From Isoetes taiwanensis (Eukaryota; Streptophyta; Lycopodiopsida; Isoetales; Isoetaceae): 64,000 nt of DNA. Below are positions 58,501 to 64,000 of the stretch, one piece after another. The notes under the pieces were generated by a model that was not told where the DNA came from, searched no databases, and was given only the letters and a program-made list of their open reading frames with translations. The first letter of the stretch is position 1. Each line of letters opens with the position of its first letter. The position numbers were made by a program, and so were the translations under genes. The stretch spans positions 1-64,000 of the forward strand of contig JAJEKV010000538.1 in assembly GCA_021234155.1 (NCBI GenBank), given 5' to 3'.

Positions 58501-59745
58501 TTACAAATTTCCACACAATGTTTTTGTATATTCTGAAGTGGTAGCAGTGCCCCCTAGGTCTTCTGTGAGATCACTCAGACCTAGGTTTCTTAACATCATC
58601 ACTCCGCTCAACAAAAGCGCAGTTGGATTTGCTTTGTTCTGCAGTAACAACCAAGCCATTAACATCATTTTTTTTAACAAACATCACCCATGTCTATTAT
58701 GAACATACCTTTCCTACAATTTCTCGTGCAGTACCATGTACTGCTTCCATAAGTGCTAAGCCATTGTCACCAATATTGCCACTGTTAAAAGAGAGATGCA
58801 AAGTTATCAAAAGCTTTTTTTCTTGGCAGATGAAAAGAGATGCACCAGTTACCTGGGTGTTAAGCCTATCACTAATAATATCTCCATATAAGTTAGGCAT
58901 GACGAAGACATCATACAAGGATGGATTCTTTTACAAGCTGCACAGAACAGGTCAGTTTCATAAATGTTACTTGATTTTAATTGATTGCTCTCAAATGAAA
59001 TAGATCCAAGTAACATCTTACCATCATGCAGCAGTTGTCAATTGTCACCTCTTCGTAGATGATATCTGGGTATTTTGTAGCAACTTCTTGGCAATACTAT
59101 CATTCAATAAAATGCAATGGAGGTGAGCAATTGACAAACTAAATTGAAGGCCATATGCAGAAATTACCTGCAAGAAGAGCCCATCTGTTTTCTTCATTAT
59201 ATTAGCTTTATGGACAGCTGTGACACGTTTCCTACCATTGGTTGTTGCATAATGAAAAGCATATTAAGCCACTTTAGTGTTTGCCTGCCTTGTAATAACC
59301 TTGAGACTTTCGACAATACCTTTAACAACCTGAATTCACATTCAAAAAAGTGAGGAAGTAATCTCCATGCATCTTTCATGCTGTGAATGCTTACTTGATG
59401 CTCCAGATCATTGTATTCTCCCTCTCTATTCTCGCAAATAATCACAAGATCATCATTTCAATGTTATCATATTTTGTCTTAAAGCCAGGAATACTGAAGC
59501 GTGGCCTGACATTGCATATAACCCTAATTCCTTATATAATGTCAGGTTTAGGGATTTGTGACCTTTTCCAGTTGGGGTTGCCATTGGACCTTTCAATCCT
59601 ATGCCATGTTTCCTGACTGATTCCATGCTCTCATATGTTACAAAGCTACCTGTCTTTGGATCCACTTTATTTACCCATGTAATAACTCCTCCCACTGAAT
59701 TGGTACATCAGCTGTTTTGAAGATCTACAAAACAGGAATTTGGGG
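58501..59745 (-). pseudogene. NAD-dependent isocitrate dehydrogenase catalytic subunit, 5'-truncated pseudogene with introns
   Basis: Minus-strand exons in order: TADVPIQWEE and VDPKTGSFVTYESMESVRKH then GIGLKGPMATPTGKGHKSLN (59,735-59,560); IICENREGEYNDLEHQ (to about 59,394); VKGIVESLKVITRQANTKVA, stop, [32 protein letters not shown] (59,330-59,168); [20 protein letters not shown] (59,098-59,023); YDVFVMPNLYGDIISD (about 58,920-58,870); SGNIGDNGLALMEAVHGTAR (58,783-58,709); [17 protein letters not shown] and [15 protein letters not shown] ending at 58,501. The order and motifs are those of the catalytic (IDH5/6-type) subunit of mitochondrial NAD-IDH. Defects: the N-terminal GDGIGPE region is absent, there is an in-frame TAA at 59,264-59,266, frameshifts, part of the conserved region after GDIISD is missing, and about 20-25 residues are missing before DLGGT. 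Introns with GT-AG ends are retained, so it is a duplicated rather than processed copy. Confidence 0.85.
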
Positions 59746-62700
59746 GATTAAAATCTAATGCTCATTTAAAAGAAAAAGAAATTCCTGGACTTGCATTCTG
59801 ATGAGTGATCTAAAGAAAGTAAAGAGATAAATAAAGAGGCATATTAAAGATGAAGGAGACAAACTTCGTCAATAAGCAAAGCAAATTTGAGAAGAGTCAA
59901 TTTAGAACATAGCTCCTTTAGAACATAGCTCAATTTAGAACAGAGCAATTTCTGGGCCAATGCCATCGCCAGAAAATAGGGTAGCTGTAATGGGTTGTGC
60001 TCTGAGAATTTAAGCATATGTAGGCTGTTAAAAAATACTTCAATGCAAGTAACTGCTTTCTATGTTAAGAATATGCAAGGCTGCTTATTGGGCATTTACA
60101 GTGTTTTGAAATTGTGATGCTAGATATTGTTTTGAAATGAGCAGGCCATAAACTAATGAGCAAGCCTAAAACTGAGCACTTTGATATGTCTGGATTTGGA
60201 CAAGAAAAATAATAATTGACAACCAGTTTCAATAAGGAACTCTTGCCAAAAATATTGGCCAAGTAATATGAATCTAGACCTAGGTTCTCAGACTTTGCGG
60301 CCAGCAGATCACACAGGAGAGCTTAGCCAGCATTCTCTCGGTATAGTTTATAATAACGGTTGATCCAGAAGAAAAAGGGATTAAGGCATATAAACTAAGT
60401 GTACAGATTTGTAATAGCAGTTGATTAACAAAAAAAATAGAAGCAAATGAGAATTTAAGAATGTAGAATATAAATAGTTACCTGTAACAAGCTGGCTTAT
60501 CAGGCCACATCCCGAGCTGCAAAAATAGTTCGCAGTCGCCATAGCCACAGCTGCTTGGTTCTCTGTCAAAACACAGAGGACAAAATCAGAGTTAATAATA
60601 AAGCAGTGCAGATCAAAAGTTGTAAATCTTATCTTCAATAAATCAAGGAAATTTTAATCGCAAAGTATGGAATGCGCATATCAGAAGTAGATGCAGATCA
60701 AAATGGAGGCATCCGCCTTTGCTTTCGCTGCCTGAATCGTAATAGAAAAAGACATCCGCAGTTGCAATGCTGTCTAAGTGTCTGCTCCAAGATTCTTTGG
60801 CGGCATTGATAAACAGGGACATGAGGACAGAAAAAAGCAGGGAATGTAACATAGAATCAATCGCCTCGGAATCACTGGCTACCTCTAGTGTACATGACAT
60901 AACATGCAAGAAAGGGGAAAGGCATGTTATGGTTCCTCAAATCCCTGGCCGCAATAGAAGACAATACAGTCTTTTGCAGCAGCTTATGTGTGTAGAGCAC
61001 AAAATCCTTGAATTTATATCAACTCCACCAAAGCAACAAAGAAATGAGGGAAGAACTGTGCCAAGGTACCAAGTACAAAAAGCATGCCAAGATACTCGAT
61101 ACCAACATAAGCATAAGGATGGGATTGCACCTGCTGTTACCCCAGTTCCAGACACATCTAGTTCCACATATCCATAACTTTCGAAGATTTCCTAGACACT
61201 CATATTCCGAAGATTGGCAAATAAATCTGGCAATGACGAAATGGAATCCCTCCTTCAAAAGAAGCTTGAGCACTTATAAAATCGGCAATGCAATGAGCCC
61301 TGGCCTCTCCTAAGATCCTAAATCCGATGCAGTCAAAATGAAGCGAAATATAGAAAATGGAATGACCCAACTAAATTGCGGAATCCTAGAGTTACCTGAG
61401 AGCCATTCGAACCCAGCCCTAGATCAATCGAGCCCGATCCCCTCCGGAGTTAGCCTCGGATGCGCACAGATTATAGATTTCAGCCGGTTAGCCGGTTTGC
61501 ACAAAGATCCGCCTAACATCGATGGTGACCGCGAAGTTCTGAGGAAATAGGAAGTTTGGGTAGGTCACCAAAGATATCCTAGGGATATTCTAGCATATAC
61601 CTAGGATATGCCAAAAGCCCACATAAACAAGGGTTTGCCCCCCTAGGGGCAACCCAAAAAGAGGGCTTTTGTTGTGAGCCCTTGGATGTTGGACCATTGA
61701 AAAAAAAAGCTAAATCAACGACTAAGAAATTGTGCACTCTAGATGTACGCATTAGTACATCCATTTGAATACGCCATGAAATCTTAGGAAAACCTTTGTG
61801 AAAAGCATTACAAAAACACAAAGAAACCCCCCATTATTATGCTACATTATTGCATTAAACCATTTGCTCGGGTTCCTAGCATAGAAAATCCCCTTTGATA
61901 TATACTGACATGTTGTATGGCCCTATAATGTGAACACCTTTCGTATGGTTCAAAGACTCGAGTCCTTGGTGATAGCTATGGACTAAGCAACTCCTAGTTC
62001 TTGACTTAAATTTTTTTCTTGAGGATGTTGGCTAATTGTTACTGTCTCTATATCATTGATTCCTTATGGCTCATGTAATTGTGCCAATAGTCTATTTAGA
62101 TAAAAATTATATGGAAAATGGTGGTTGGTACTCCATTCCCAGTTTTGCAACTGGGGTCCCAAAATCGGCATTGCCTACAAAATAGACATAGAGGAGCTAT
62201 TTTCTTGCAGCTTTTACAGAGTTTTTGATCATAACCAACAAAGATTTGACGTTCTTGAATAGATATATTGCTCTTTGAGCAGATTCAACAAAAACCTATC
62301 TGCGTTGTAGAGATTCTGCCCTGTGAAGATCTAGAAAAAATCTATCTACCCTGATAAGACTTTGCCCTACAATGATCTTGCCAAGAAGATAAATGTAAAG
62401 CTCAAATAATAGGAGCGATGGTGACAACCCTAAAGAAAACCCTAAAGATTACCTATGAAACCAGTAATGCGGAATGGGGTTAATCGGCTTCCATTATGCA
62501 GTAGCGTTGGAATCTGCCTTTGCATAGTGACACTATTTCTATTTCGTTATGCACTTGGGGAAGCATATAGAAATGACATAATATTTAAAAGGTAAGAGGG
62601 GCATAAGTATGTGAAAATTGTATCAAGATGATGTGGCAGGAAGAGTTTGGGCATATACACAAATTTGAGGCATTTCTCGTCGTAGATACGAAGGTAGAAG

Positions 62701-64000
62701 TGGGACGTATAACTCTATATTTATGATCCAAGATGTGGTTAGTCTGGCCACTAATGTGGTTAATCCGGCCATCCGGTATCAGCGACAAAGAGTGGTGTGA
62801 TTGAAGCTTAAAAACAAACTATTTTTCTCCATTTTTTTAATCGATCTGGCTCTCTTCCTCTTCATCACTTTAGCATAAAAGGGGCAGAGATTGTCATGCT
62901 TTTTAAAGTGAATCAAGAGCAATAGGAACCATCCACTCAAAATATCCCCCTCCACCCCCAAAAAAAAAAAAAAAAAAAAAGCGTCTTGAGTTTTATGCCT
63001 ATTTGTTTGGCCGGATTAACCATATAGTTGATGTCGAATGTCAGATTAACTACCCTGGATGCTACTGAATGATCGAATTATTCACTAATTGATACTGTAT
63101 GACCGGGTTAACCACCATATTTTGCGGATTAAGCACATCTTTTATGATTTATATGGAGTTCTATGGGATGTACAAATGGCAGTAGATCTGGATTCAAGGT
63201 CTAGTCTTGTGGTGATAAGCGGCAACCTTTTCGCGGACCTTGGACTTGTTATTAAAGCTATAGACTTGTCGTGGAGGCTTAGCCCTTTCTTGAAGCTTAC
63301 ACTCCATTTCTTGTAACAGAGTCCAAATTTTTGCATGCGTAGTGCAGATTTTTGTTAGCAGGATCTTGTTCTTCTAAATGCAACGTTTTACTTATTTTGC
63401 TATGATAACAAAGTTGCATCAACGAAGTTCAATTCTTGTAAATGGTTCTGAAAGGACTTTTGAGAAAGCCAGCTCTGCCCATATTGTTTTGGCAGGGCTG
63501 CGAAAAGTGTTCTTTTGTCTTATAATTGGTTATGACTTTGCATTGGTTATTGTTTATGCTTGTGTTGGATGAGGAAAGAGGGAGTATGTTTTAAATCCCT
63601 CTATCCCATAGGTTCATGGACTGCTTGATGTGGCATGTGAGGTCGACTTCCAAAGATGCCAAAAATTCTCTTGCAATGATGATTTGTTAAGTATCTCCTT
63701 AGAAACTCATTATGCATCAATATAGATTTGTTCCAACATTAATTCAATATTCCTCCACACGGTTTTTTATTCAACTAGAAAGCCAAAATTTGCCATATAT
63801 TTTTATTCACGGAAAGAAATATCATTAGAGAAAAACTTTGTTGTTACACTGCTATCAAGCTTGATCATTATTATAGATAACAAGCCCTTTATCCTCATTT
63901 TCTTTAGCTTCTTGAGCTTGCAGATGTTGTGAGACAGTCCTTCCATCAGCAAGACATCACATATTTGTTTTTCCCACTTAGAACAAGTGCATTCTCACTT
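59746..64000. other. Gene-poor right end
   Basis: No convincing gene. A 21-base A run lies at 62,960-62,980. Several 'taatccggcca'/'ggattaacca' phrases (62,740-63,130) form a loose repeat. 61,555-61,860 contains 'cccctagggg' and 'gagggctttt' of unknown meaning. The first exons of the isocitrate dehydrogenase copy were looked for here and not found. Confidence 0.4.

Noticed and set aside
1-64000. CRISPR arrays or bacterial operons
   Set aside because: No regularly spaced identical repeats with unique spacers and no ribosome-binding-site-linked gene strings. Introns and eukaryotic elements are present.

Overview
This window is repeat-dense DNA from a eukaryote, most likely a land plant. It has introns with GT-AG ends, a plant-type L1 LINE, a tRNA-derived SINE with plant-like A and B boxes, and decayed copies of a plant-style linker histone H1 and of the NAD-dependent isocitrate dehydrogenase catalytic subunit. 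I cannot name the species. I find no gene that is clearly an intact host gene; almost everything recognisable is a mobile element, a pseudogene or a simple repeat.

Layout. 1-1.56 kb: four diverged repeats and a protein-kinase fragment. 1.9-9.2 kb: mostly gene-free, with one LINE RT fragment at 4.5 kb. 9.17-10.49 and 17.77-18.29 kb: minisatellite arrays built on GAATCT. Between them lies a decayed transposon-like block, with a plus-strand gene (10.6-14.77 kb) carrying an unusual D-G-C..Q-F-K / H-G-K / H-D-G-A-G motif set and a minus-strand reading frame (15.88-17.3 kb). 18.58-35.49 kb: a head-to-tail array, on the minus strand, of a Penelope-like (PLE-like) retroelement with a 4.55-kb unit. 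Each unit encodes a 518-aa ORF1 of unknown function followed by a reverse transcriptase. The second unit is split by a 7.4-kb LINE (24,600-32,001) with a 14-bp target-site duplication. 37.59-50.10 kb: a second tandem array, on the plus strand, with a unit of about 4.45 kb and at least three copies. It shares the element-junction sequence with the first array and encodes an intron-containing relative of the same ORF1, but I see no RT in it. 50.1-51.24 kb: an AT-rich repeat containing a SINE. 53.3-53.75 kb: a foldback element. 55.17-55.65 kb: histone H1 pseudogene. 58.50-59.74 kb: isocitrate dehydrogenase pseudogene. The rest is non-coding.

Main points. (1) The two arrays are divergently oriented and share a ~165-bp junction core with an 18-base identical block and two hairpins showing compensatory base changes. 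This suggests a conserved RNA (or DNA) structure used by two related element families, one with RT and one apparently without. (2) When tandem copies are compared, nearly all differences fall on CAG/CTG trinucleotides (CTG to CCG, CAG to CGG, or small indels there). This looks like long-read consensus error at methylated CHG sites, so many broken frames here may be artefacts. (3) The third unit of the plus array is a fine mosaic with sequence from the neighbouring repeat, which also points to a consensus or assembly artefact. All alignments here were made by eye.
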